Source: Acinetobacter variabilis (lineage in GTDB: Bacteria > Pseudomonadota > Gammaproteobacteria > Pseudomonadales > Moraxellaceae). From it: DNA of 64,000 bases. The first letter of the stretch is position 1. The number at the start of each line of letters is the position of its first letter. The stretch lies in contig NZ_KB850113.1 in NCBI RefSeq assembly GCF_000369625.1, positions 983,251 through 1,047,250 on the forward strand, read 5' to 3'. Below, one piece after another: positions 19,712-26,860 of this stretch. The position numbers and the translations under genes are program-made. Below the pieces are notes generated by a model that was not told the origin of the DNA, did not search any database, and saw only the letters and a program-made list of their open reading frames with translations.

Positions 19712-20719
19712 ATGCAAGACCAATACGTACTCCCGCTCGTCGATATTTCTAAAATGCAAGGTCCACATCTGGCCGATCGTCTTGAAGTTGCGGCAGCTTT
19801 AGACCAGGCCTGTAAAGATGTCGGATTCCTTTATCTTAAAGTGGATCAGTTTAATTTTGATTATGCCAAGTCACTGGTTGAACTGGCCAAATCTTATTTC
19901 GAGCAGGATCTGGACACAAAAATGCAGCACTATATTGGCAAATCCAGTAACCATAGCGGTTATGTGCCAATTGGTGAAGAACAATTCGCGGGCAACAGTT
20001 ATGACCTTAAAGAAGCCTATGATGTGAATTATGACTATCAGGGTTCTAGAACAGACTGCCCATTGCTAGGCCCAACCTTATGGCCTGAATATACAAATTT
20101 CAAAGCTATTGTCAGCCAATATTACGGTCACTTGCGCACCATTAGTGAACAGATTTTTGCAGTCTTTGCGTTGGCACTGGGTGTCAAAGAAGATTTCTTC
20201 GCCGATAAAATTAATGATGCGCCAAGTCAATTGCGCCTGATTCATTATCCTTACAATCTGGATATCAAAGATGCCGAAGGCATCGGCGCACATACTGACT
20301 ATGAATGCTTTACCCTGCTGCTGCCTACCGCGCCAGGTTTGCAGGTGCTGAACAAAGCCGGTGAATGGATTGATATTCCATTGATTGAAAATACGCTGGT
20401 GATGAACATTGGTGACATGATGGAAATCCTGTCCAATGGCAAATACCTGGCGACCAAACACCGCGTAAAAAAAGTCTCTGAAGAACGTTATTCCTTCCCG
20501 CTGTTCTGTGCCTGTAACTATGACACCGTGATAGAACCGATGGTAAAAACTGATGATTCCAAATATGAGGCATTAATTGGTGGTGAACACCTGTTTAACC
20601 AGACGGCACAAACGTTCCAGTATTTAAAACAGCGAATTGCCAATGGTGAGCTGGTTCTAAAAAATGCCGTTCCACTGTCTTCCTTTGGCTTAAATGAAAA
20701 AGCGGAGGCGACATCATGA
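19712..20719 (+). CDS. 2-oxoglutarate/Fe(II)-dependent dioxygenase, isopenicillin-N-synthase-like family
   Basis: This 335-residue enzyme has the complete iron and co-substrate set: H194 and D196 in GAHTDYE, H250 in ATKHRV, and R259 with S261 in RYSFP for 2-oxoglutarate. The N-terminus (VLPLVDISKM) is typical of this family, which also includes the ethylene-forming enzyme that hydroxylates arginine and releases guanidine. It sits directly behind a guanidine-II riboswitch and within a guanidine assimilation locus. I infer that it hydroxylates a guanidino compound so that free guanidine is liberated; the substrate is unproven. ATG 19712 is favoured over GTG 19703 because AAGG overlaps the latter. 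Its stop overlaps the next start (ATGA). Confidence 0.88.
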   Translation: MQDQYVLPLVDISKMQGPHLADRLEVAAALDQACKDVGFLYLKVDQFNFDYAKSLVELAKSYFEQDLDTKMQHYIGKSSNHSGYVPIGEEQFAGNSYDLKEAYDVNYDYQGSRTDCPLLGPTLWPEYTNFKAIVSQYYGHLRTISEQIFAVFALALGVKEDFFADKINDAPSQLRLIHYPYNLDIKDAEGIGAHTDYECFTLLLPTAPGLQVLNKAGEWIDIPLIENTLVMNIGDMMEILSNGKYLATKHRVKKVSEERYSFPLFCACNYDTVIEPMVKTDDSKYEALIGGEHLFNQTAQTFQYLKQRIANGELVLKNAVPLSSFGLNEKAEATS

Positions 20720-21597
20720 ACCTGTTAGAAGCCATAAAAACCTTAACGCCAACGACTGCTCAACCTGAAGTTGTTCCGAGTTTTTTATACGGGGCATTTC
20801 GCAGGAAAAGCATCAGTTTCTTTAATGGCCTGACCGATCAAAACACTATTGTGTACTGGTTCCAGTCACGCAGCTTTACCATTGACCTGCGCCTTAAAAG
20901 TCAGAATGACACGCCGGTGACAGAACGTCAGGGCTGGATTGGTAATACAGTATGGGAGGATGTAACGCAGCTCTTGTCCTGGGAAGTAGAAAACTACGCC
21001 AATTACCAGAATCATGTGCAATGGCCTGAACCCGCAAAATTGCATGCGATCGGGAACTGTATTCTGGAATTTTCACCGAGCAATGTCTATGTCGAAGACT
21101 GGCGTCAGCAAGTGAAGAAAGGCCTGTTCTTAGGCCTACGTCTAGAATCTGCAGTAGATGTCCAATCAGGTGAAGAACTGAAAATGGATGGTGGTCTGAT
21201 CATCTGCGATGATCATATTGCCTATGCCCTGACTCGCTTGCCAGAGGTACAAACTCAGGTTGCAGTATTAGATATCCAGTCAGCCGATACTACTTCATTT
21301 GATCTATTACAAAGCTTTGAAGTCTCTATTGGCACTCAAGGTTTCAGTAAAACCTACAGCACCTGTACCGGGGAAACAGGCAACGCCTTTGAGCTAGACA
21401 ATTTTAAAATTCTGGATGCAACCCGTCTGGTCCAGCATGTAGAAGTTGAGAGCCGTGCAATTGATCTGATTTTTGAGATTGATATCTACCAACCTGAATA
21501 TGATTTTCAGCATACGACCACTACGACTGCAGAAGCAGCACAGTGGATAAGCGCGGAACAGGATCACCTGCTGCATCATGCAGAACGAGTGTTATAA
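20716..21597 (+). CDS. Protein of unknown function coupled to the dioxygenase
   Basis: I recognise no family in these 293 residues. No signal peptide or membrane helix is visible. The protein is rich in aromatic and acidic residues, with an FWQ-like segment (TIVYWFQSRSFTIDLRLKSQ, about 43-62) and alternating strand-like sequence that suggests a beta-rich, possibly lipocalin-like fold. It shares an ATGA overlap with the dioxygenase gene, so the two are translated together and both fall under the guanidine-II element. A role as substrate-binding or chaperone partner, or as a second enzyme step on the hydroxylated product, is inference from position only. Confidence 0.72.
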   Translation: MNLLEAIKTLTPTTAQPEVVPSFLYGAFRRKSISFFNGLTDQNTIVYWFQSRSFTIDLRLKSQNDTPVTERQGWIGNTVWEDVTQLLSWEVENYANYQNHVQWPEPAKLHAIGNCILEFSPSNVYVEDWRQQVKKGLFLGLRLESAVDVQSGEELKMDGGLIICDDHIAYALTRLPEVQTQVAVLDIQSADTTSFDLLQSFEVSIGTQGFSKTYSTCTGETGNAFELDNFKILDATRLVQHVEVESRAIDLIFEIDIYQPEYDFQHTTTTTAEAAQWISAEQDHLLHHAERVL

Positions 21598-21605
21598 GGA
21601 GAAAT

Positions 21606-21935
21606 ATGGCTTTTTTATATCTGTCGATTGCCATCATTGCAGAAGTCATCGCTACTTCTGCATTGAAAGCATCCAATGGCTTTAGTGTACTTTGGCCTTC
21701 GCTGGCTACTATTTTAGGATATGCAGTTGCCTTATTTTTCTTGTCACTGACCATGAAAACCATTCCAATGGGCATTGCTTATGCAATCTGGTCCGGTGCA
21801 GGCATTATCCTGATTTCTACGGTTGGACTGCTGGTGTTCAAGCAGCAACTGGATATTCCGGCATTGATTGGTCTATCTTTTATGATTGTGGGAATTATTT
21901 TTATTAATGTCTTTTCCAAAAGTGTTGAACTTTAA
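21606..21935 (+). CDS. Small multidrug resistance (SMR) transporter, EmrE-like
   Basis: The 109 residues form four membrane helices with the essential glutamate in helix 1 (IIAEVIATSALK, E13 region) and the EmrE-type motif GIAYAIWSGAGIILIS in helix 3. Dedicated guanidinium exporters (Gdx/SugE) normally read GTAYAVWTGIG there, so by sequence this belongs to the EmrE/Qac side. Position at the end of a guanidine-controlled operon nevertheless suggests export of guanidine or of a substituted guanidine. ATG 21606 follows TAAGGAG, which contains the stop of the preceding gene. A terminator follows. Confidence 0.87.
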   Translation: MAFLYLSIAIIAEVIATSALKASNGFSVLWPSLATILGYAVALFFLSLTMKTIPMGIAYAIWSGAGIILISTVGLLVFKQQLDIPALIGLSFMIVGIIFINVFSKSVEL

Positions 21936-21960
21936 TTTTTATATTTTTTAATGGTATATA

Positions 21961-21987
21961 AAAAACCCCCGAAACCGGGGATTTTTT
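21961..21987. terminator. Bidirectional intrinsic terminator
   Basis: CCCC (21967-21970) pairs with GGGG (21977-21980), extended by flanking A and T tracts. It lies between the convergent SMR gene and the binding-protein gene. Confidence 0.75.
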
Positions 21988-22004
21988 ATTGTCTGCACTC
22001 CGTC

Positions 22005-23027
22005 TTATTTCAGCTCTTGTACCAGCGTTGGAACAATCACACTATCCACATTCACTTCAGTGCTATAAATGCCATTGATGACGTTGAACTTGTTGACGTG
22101 ATAGCTTGAACCATAAATCGAATCGAAACCATTACCTTTGGTAAAAACTTTCTTGTTGGCTTCCAGATCCAACAAATGAGTACCATCTACAAATTGCATA
22201 TAGGCTTTGGCATCAATACCGACACGTTTCGACATGATTTCTACAGCATCTGCACGTGTTGCCGGATCATTGATATATTTAACGGTTTTATCCCAAACTT
22301 GAATGACCTTTTTCCATTGCTCTTTATTGGCTTCCAAATGCGCAGGATTCACAGTTAAAGTGTCATAAATCAGACCAGCTTTATCTTTAGAGCTGAAAAT
22401 AATTTTTGAACCGGCAACCGCAGATAAGGCCTGATTCGCCACTGGCTGCCATACCGCAATCGCATCAATATCCGCTGTTGCAAAGACCTGTGGTAATTCA
22501 TTGGTCATGGTATTGACCAGTTTCACTTCACTCAGTTTAACCTTTGCATCATCCATAGCAGTCGATAGCAGCAAGTGATCGACCAGACCTTTTTCAGTGG
22601 CAACCGTTTTACCACGTAGATCCTGAATCGAATTAATTCCATTCTTGGCAATGATCACGTCATTTCCAGCTGAATAATCCGTCGCCAGAATCATCACGCC
22701 TTTAGTACCACCAGAGCCAGTCACCAGATTATCACCATTGGTTACCATGACTGCATCCAGCTGATTTGCAGCAAAGGCAGACAATGAAGCTGAATAGTCA
22801 AACCATTTAAAATCTGCATTCACACCTGCTTCTTTTAACCAGCCTTTTTCAATCGCCACTTGCCAAGCCACCCAACCTGGCCAGTCGCTATAGCCGATAC
22901 GAATCGGCTGAGTATTTACACTGCCTTTGGCCTGACCAGATGATTCTGGAACTTTCGCTGTATTGTCACAACCACTAAATAAAATGGCACCGCAAACCGA
23001 TGCTGCTAGAGTAGCTTTTTTGATCAT
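22005..23027 (-). CDS. ABC transporter substrate-binding lipoprotein
   Basis: This 340-residue protein of the NMT1/NrtA-like family has a lipoprotein signal (ATLAASVCGAILFSGC, cysteine at about residue 19) and the opening IRIGYSDWPGWVAWQVAIEKGW. It should be anchored in the periplasm and feed the permease/ATPase encoded at 17807-19632 on the other strand. ATG 23027 is chosen because AGGGGA lies 7 bases before it. It overlaps the stop of atzF (ATGA), so it is the last gene of the NikR-like/atzF operon. Clusters with carboxylase and DUF1989 proteins commonly carry such a binding protein; guanidine is the best ligand guess. Confidence 0.87.
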   Translation of the reverse strand: MIKKATLAASVCGAILFSGCDNTAKVPESSGQAKGSVNTQPIRIGYSDWPGWVAWQVAIEKGWLKEAGVNADFKWFDYSASLSAFAANQLDAVMVTNGDNLVTGSGGTKGVMILATDYSAGNDVIIAKNGINSIQDLRGKTVATEKGLVDHLLLSTAMDDAKVKLSEVKLVNTMTNELPQVFATADIDAIAVWQPVANQALSAVAGSKIIFSSKDKAGLIYDTLTVNPAHLEANKEQWKKVIQVWDKTVKYINDPATRADAVEIMSKRVGIDAKAYMQFVDGTHLLDLEANKKVFTKGNGFDSIYGSSYHVNKFNVINGIYSTEVNVDSVIVPTLVQELK

Positions 23028-24832
23028 TGTGCGATTTCCCCTATGCAATTACATTTAAAACGCGTATTTGAAATTTGTTTTGATTTAATAAAGTCACGCC
23101 AGCCGCCGAAATGACTGATGTCAGTTGCATCTTCCAGCGCATAGCCTTCACAGATAAAGCCTTTAACCCAACTGCCATCTGCCAGCTGTACATTACCAAT
23201 ACCAAGTGGTGCCGGAACTTCCGCCACGATCTGACCAAAGTTGGCGAATGGGATCTCCCAGACTTCCACTTCGATTTCTTGACCTTTACTGTGGTATTGC
23301 AGGCCCGGTTTTGGTGGGGTGGTATTTTTTAGGGCAAACAGTTTGTAGCTGGCTGCAGTTTTGGTTTTTTGCACTAAAGTGCCGCCACGTGTGGTGAGCT
23401 GGAAGTTCAACGGCATACCAGTCAGATGGGCGCCGACGACTGCTAGTTTTATTGCATGCTGTGACTGAATCTGGCTTGTTTGTTCATAAGTTTTTTGCGA
23501 AGTGCCCAGTGTTAAAGCTGTTGCCTGCTGCCAGATCTGACCAAAGTTTGCCAATGCCTGATCCATCCAGGCTGGGGCAATAAAAGTTACCCCGCTTGGC
23601 AAACCATCAGCACGAATTGCATTAGGCAGTGCCAAAGCCGATAAATCCGCAAAATTCACAAAGTTGGTATAAGCGCCCATATGGCTGTTTTTCACCAGTG
23701 GATCGGCTTCCACATCGGCTATCTTGTAGATGGTTGGCGCCGTTGGCACCATCAAGGCATCAAAGTCTGCCAGCGCCAGATTGATCTGGCGAGCCAATTG
23801 CGCTCGTTCATATTCTGCCTGGATCATATCGACAGCATTAAAGTTGTCTGCCTGACTGATAATCTGGTGAATCACCGGATGCGTCATATCACGAGAAACC
23901 AGTTTTTCAACGGCACTGGTACGTTCAGCCACCCAAGAGCGATTGTAAAGTGCAGTCGCCAGTTGCTGAAAGGGAGTAAAATCAATCGGCTCAACCGTAT
24001 AACCCAAACTTTGTGCACGTGCGATCGCCAGCTGGAATGCTTTTTCAGTTTCAGCATCGCCATAAAATTCCAGTGTATCCGGAATGGCAATTTTCCCTTT
24101 TGAAAATTGGCTCGGTACATTTTGAGGATGTACTCGGGAATAATCATCGCTGGCATCATAGCCCTGCATGACTTGCGCTACCTGCCAGGCATCATCCACC
24201 GTTAATGCAAAAATCGAAATCACATCAATGGTACGGCAAGCCGGAATCAGGCCAGTAGTCGAGAACCAGCCTTTGGTCGGTTTGAGTCCAACAATGTTAT
24301 TGTGGCCTGCTGGTACACGTCCTGAACCTGCAGTATCTGTACCCAGTGAAAATGGTACTAATCCATTGGCTACCACCACGCTGGAACCCGAACTCGAACC
24401 ACCACTGATATATTCAGGATTAAAGCTGTTCTTCACCGCGCCGTATGGAGAGCGCACACCGACCAGACCTGTCGCAAACTGATCCAGATTGGTTTTACCC
24501 ACGACAATCGCGCCGGCAGCTTTTAATTTGGCTACTGCTGTTGCATCGGAAGTCGCCAGATAAGCCGCTTCTTTACATGCCGCTGTGGTATAAAACCCTG
24601 CAACATCAATATTGTCCTTGACCGCAAATGGCACCCCATAGAGTGGCAAGCTTGCACTATCTGCACCAGTCAATGCATCAATTTGTGCCTGTAATTGTGC
24701 GGCTGTCGCAATTGATATCCAGGCATGATCGTCATTATTCAACCCGGCAACATACTCAATCAGGTCACTAAGCTGGATATTGTTATTCTGGTAGGCGTGT
24801 TGCCAGTCCTGTACAGTCCATAAGTTGTGCAC
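23024..24832 (-). CDS. atzF: Allophanate hydrolase
   Basis: This amidase-signature enzyme hydrolyses allophanate to ammonium and CO2. The 602 residues comprise an amidase domain (about 1-450) with the catalytic lysine in PFAVKDNIDVAG and the serine pair in SGGSSSGSSVVVA / GTDTAGSGRVPA. The C-terminal domain is that of allophanate hydrolases (LAVVGAHLTGMPLNFQL to the end). GTG is the start, preceded by AAGGAG that includes the stop of the NikR-like gene. In the guanidine pathway this is the last step after carboxylation and deimination of guanidine. It is encoded away from the carboxylase, separated by the defence block. Confidence 0.93.
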   Translation of the reverse strand: MHNLWTVQDWQHAYQNNNIQLSDLIEYVAGLNNDDHAWISIATAAQLQAQIDALTGADSASLPLYGVPFAVKDNIDVAGFYTTAACKEAAYLATSDATAVAKLKAAGAIVVGKTNLDQFATGLVGVRSPYGAVKNSFNPEYISGGSSSGSSVVVANGLVPFSLGTDTAGSGRVPAGHNNIVGLKPTKGWFSTTGLIPACRTIDVISIFALTVDDAWQVAQVMQGYDASDDYSRVHPQNVPSQFSKGKIAIPDTLEFYGDAETEKAFQLAIARAQSLGYTVEPIDFTPFQQLATALYNRSWVAERTSAVEKLVSRDMTHPVIHQIISQADNFNAVDMIQAEYERAQLARQINLALADFDALMVPTAPTIYKIADVEADPLVKNSHMGAYTNFVNFADLSALALPNAIRADGLPSGVTFIAPAWMDQALANFGQIWQQATALTLGTSQKTYEQTSQIQSQHAIKLAVVGAHLTGMPLNFQLTTRGGTLVQKTKTAASYKLFALKNTTPPKPGLQYHSKGQEIEVEVWEIPFANFGQIVAEVPAPLGIGNVQLADGSWVKGFICEGYALEDATDISHFGGWRDFIKSKQISNTRFKCNCIGEIAQ

Positions 24833-24843
24833 AGCTGTTCTCC

Positions 24844-25287
24844 TTAAGTGTGTTCGGTATTTTGTGGAATAGGCGGCATGACGGCATCCATCAGTTCGAG
24901 ATGTCCTTTAATCACGCCTTTCAGGGCAATAAATTGTTCGCTAATTTCTTTCAGATCACTGCTCGCGCCCTGCATCAGCATGACTTGCAGGATTTTTTCA
25001 TCATCCAGCTGGATATGAAGCGAATTGATTACTTGCGCCAGATACTGCTGTTGCAGATCGACCAACTGACTGCGTAGCGGTTTCAGGCTGACGTCATAGA
25101 GCAAGGTAAGTGTGCCAACCATGACTTCATCTCGAATCACTAGATCATCAATCAGGTGGCGGTTAATCATGTCGACTATGGCCTGCGAGCGGCTTTCATA
25201 GTGCTGCTCGACAATTTTTTGATCCATTGCATGCAGCGTTGTTTCTGGCACGGTAATACTGATCCGTGCCAATTTTTGTTTAGGCAC
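24844..25287 (-). CDS. NikR-like ribbon-helix-helix regulator without the nickel site
   Basis: The 147 residues have an N-terminal ribbon-helix-helix (ARISITVPETTLHAMDQ...SRSQAIVDMINRHL) and an ACT-like C-terminal domain as in NikR. By alignment with E. coli NikR only the ligand corresponding to H87 is kept (SLHIQL). H76, H89 and C95 are replaced by Q, Q and I, so high-affinity nickel binding is unlikely. It starts with GTG and overlaps the preceding small ORF by 8 bases. Together with atzF and the binding protein it forms an operon, so it is probably a local regulator responding to another ligand. Confidence 0.82.
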   Translation of the reverse strand: MPKQKLARISITVPETTLHAMDQKIVEQHYESRSQAIVDMINRHLIDDLVIRDEVMVGTLTLLYDVSLKPLRSQLVDLQQQYLAQVINSLHIQLDDEKILQVMLMQGASSDLKEISEQFIALKGVIKGHLELMDAVMPPIPQNTEHT

Positions 25288-25411
25288 GATGTTGATCCTT
25301 GGGTTGGTATTGGGAAGACTGTTTAATGTGAAAGCCTGCGCGTACGCTGAGAAGCTCTACCAGAAAGTGAAGCCATGGATGCATTTTTTTATTTGATGTC
25401 GGGTTGTTCAT
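25280..25411 (-). CDS. Small 43-residue protein upstream of the NikR-like gene
   Basis: This short frame begins at ATG 25411, six bases after GGAG, and ends with a TAA that overlaps the GTG start of the NikR-like gene by 8 bases, so translation is coupled. An in-frame ATG at 25417 lies too close to the ribosome site. The product reads MNNPTSNKKMHPWLHFLVEL at the start and has a basic, glutamine-rich tail; no family is recognised. It lies 42 bases downstream of the expected start point of the sigma-54 promoter, which makes it the first gene of the operon. It could be a leader peptide or a small functional protein. Confidence 0.6.
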   Translation of the reverse strand: MNNPTSNKKMHPWLHFLVELLSVRAGFHIKQSSQYQPKDQHRA

Positions 25412-25464
25412 GTGCATCTCCTGTGGATATTACAAAACCAGAATTTCGTATTACTTAGGAAAAT

Positions 25465-25480
25465 GCAGAAAGCGTGCCAG
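25465..25480 (-). promoter_or_regulatory. Sigma-54 promoter of the NikR-like/atzF operon
   Basis: On the minus strand TGGCACG-CTTT-CTGCA has the full TGGCACG -24 element and GC at -12 with exact spacing. It lies 54 bases before the start of the small ORF. Confidence 0.75.
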
Positions 25481-25525
25481 TTTGTGCTTATTGGGACGTG
25501 ATAAATAAAATTGGGTAAAAAGGCG

Positions 25526-25556
25526 AAAAAAAGCCCCATAACAGTGAGATGGGGCT
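25526..25556 (-). terminator. Intrinsic terminator ending a short sigma-54 transcript
   Basis: AGCCCCAT (25532-25539) pairs with ATGGGGCT (25549-25556). On the minus strand seven T residues follow. It lies between two sigma-54 type promoters and about 150 bases after the upstream one, so it would end a short transcript made from that promoter, or act as an attenuator for the downstream operon. Confidence 0.85.
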
Positions 25557-25703
25557 TGTTCTAAAGCAAAAGTAAGTTTTGTATTTCACCGGTTTATTCC
25601 ATTTTGATGATCATGTCCTTGCTATTCTTTTTATACATGAATGGTTAACCGATGTTTGTGATTATGAGTGATCAAGTGTATTGCTCTCCTCTATTTATGT
25701 TGT
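25532..25703 (-). ncRNA. Candidate sigma-54-driven structured small RNA or attenuated leader
   Basis: A sigma-54 promoter at 25715-25730 would start RNA near 25703, and the terminator at 25532-25556 would end it about 170 bases later. Inside is a long stem: CAUCGGUU (25654-25647) with AACCGGUG (25594-25587), CCAUU (25644-25640) with AAUGG (25603-25599), and CAUGU (25639-25635) with ACAUG (25616-25612), 18 pairs in all around an 18-base loop. One pair is G-U on the minus strand but C-A on the plus strand, so the fold belongs to the minus-strand RNA. No convincing protein is encoded; two 14-codon frames are present (from TTG and ATG). Its role is unknown. Confidence 0.5.
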
Positions 25704-25714
25704 ATATAAATAAA

Positions 25715-25730
25715 AGCATAAAGCGTGCCA
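25715..25730 (-). promoter_or_regulatory. Second sigma-54 type promoter
   Basis: On the minus strand TGGCACG-CTTT-ATGCT repeats the promoter at 25465-25480 almost exactly (the plus-strand words GCATAAAGCGTGCCA and GCAGAAAGCGTGCCA differ at one base). It would drive the structured RNA that ends at 25532. Confidence 0.65.
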
Positions 25731-25843
25731 CAATATAAAATAGAATAGATTTAAGCAGAACGCGTGGGAAATTAATTACATACGTAAAAAGAGGCAAAAC
25801 AAGGATGCTTTATTTTTTTTTATGCCTAAAAAATAGGCCATTT

Positions 25844-25880
25844 TGCACCATTGGGGTTCGAGTGTGCATCAAAGTGTGGC
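25844..25880 (-). promoter_or_regulatory. Possible NtrC enhancer sites
   Basis: Two sequences resemble the NtrC consensus GCACYA-N3-TGGTGC: TGCACCATTGGGGTTC (25844-25859) and TGCATCAAAGTGTGGC (25865-25880). They lie 115-165 bases upstream of the sigma-54 promoter at 25715-25730, a usual enhancer distance. The match is partial, so confidence is limited. Confidence 0.4.
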
Positions 25881-25923
25881 TGAAAGATGATTTAGCAATG
25901 GCAAGCACTTCCAGAAAAATTTT

Positions 25924-26190
25924 TCACATCTTTTTATAAATGGTATCCCTGCAGTCTACATCTAAAACCAAAACTACAATTTTTGAATCGATGACTTGAT
26001 AGACCAAACGGTAGCCTGCCGATCTAAGTTTCACTTTATATAAATCAACAGAGCCACTGAGTTTGTTTTTCGGGATTTTGGGGTTATCTAATATTGTTTC
26101 GAGCTTACGAATGAACTGTTCTGCGATTTGCGGATTCAGCTTATCAAACTTTTTAAGCGCGGTTTTTGTGAACTCGAGCTCGTAGGTCAT
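25924..26190 (-). CDS. RelE/ParE-type toxin
   Basis: The 88 residues have the RelE form: YELEFTKTALKKFDKL at the start, LRSAGYRLVYQV in the middle and VLDVDCRDTIYKKM at the end. The arginine and tyrosine positions are kept as in active mRNA interferases. It is the downstream gene of a toxin-antitoxin pair and overlaps the antitoxin gene by 38 bases, which couples translation. The pair sits at the edge of an inserted block that also holds the STAND NTPase. Confidence 0.87.
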   Translation of the reverse strand: MTYELEFTKTALKKFDKLNPQIAEQFIRKLETILDNPKIPKNKLSGSVDLYKVKLRSAGYRLVYQVIDSKIVVLVLDVDCRDTIYKKM

Positions 26191-26428
26191 CTAGGCTTAC
26201 CTTTACAGTGTCTTCTGTTTGCGCTTCTTCAGCGAGTTTTAAAAGTTCTTTGTCTTCAATCAGATCCATGAGGCGTTCATACATATCCGCAGGTACGCAA
26301 TAGAATGCTGGATTGTTTCGGTTTAGGATCGCGACTGCTTCACCAAAGCCATTATTGACCACTTCCATTGGGTTCTTTTTCAGGTCTGTTACGCTTGCAA
26401 CAAAGCGTGAATGGATAATATTGTTCAT
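26153..26428 (-). CDS. Phd/YefM-type antitoxin
   Basis: The 91 residues begin with the Phd/YefM DNA-binding fold (RFVASVTDLKKNPMEVVNNGFGEAVAILNRNNPAFYCVPADMYERLMD) and end with an acidic toxin-wrapping tail (LAEEAQTEDTVKVSLDDLRA). It precedes and overlaps the RelE-type toxin. The product should repress its own promoter, located in 26429-26515 on the minus strand. Confidence 0.87.
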   Translation of the reverse strand: MNNIIHSRFVASVTDLKKNPMEVVNNGFGEAVAILNRNNPAFYCVPADMYERLMDLIEDKELLKLAEEAQTEDTVKVSLDDLRARVHKNRA

Positions 26429-26515
26429 CTTGGCGATGTCCTAGACATGTAAACAATAGACAAATGATAACCAATTAAAAGCTCTTTTAAAAGACCTTTT
26501 AATTGGTCTTTAAGC

Positions 26516-26860
26516 TTACTCAATCGTTCTTAAATAAACTACCCAGTAAGTCCTCTCTAAAATTTCTTGTATATTTAGGTTTACACCTTTTTTTTCACAT
26601 AAGTCATTCAATCTTAAAAATTGTTGTCTTGAGCCAAGATACTCTAGATTAGATGCAACAATATCTACTGCTAAATCACAATAATTGGTATCAAGCCAAG
26701 ATATTATATTTTCAAATGCTTCACTAATACTCCATCCTTTCTCAATACAATCATGAAGCCATCTATCTGACCAAATAATTCTTCCTTCTTGAAGCTCCTC
26801 ATTAAGTCTTTTAGTGCTAATCTTTAAGCAATATTGGCAATCGTTAGGAATGAGTGGATC
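26516..26860 (-). pseudogene. 3' fragment of the STAND NTPase gene, separated by an insertion sequence
   Basis: This is the downstream end of the large NTPase gene at 27855-31142, cut off by the IS at 26861-27899. The frame reads DPL from the target duplication and continues IPNDCQYCLKISTKRL to a stop at 26516, adding 106 residues beyond that DPL. Removing the IS and one copy of the 9-bp duplication joins both parts in frame into one protein of 1192 residues. A longer frame that runs upstream into the IS (to 27022) is a chance extension. Confidence 0.85.
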
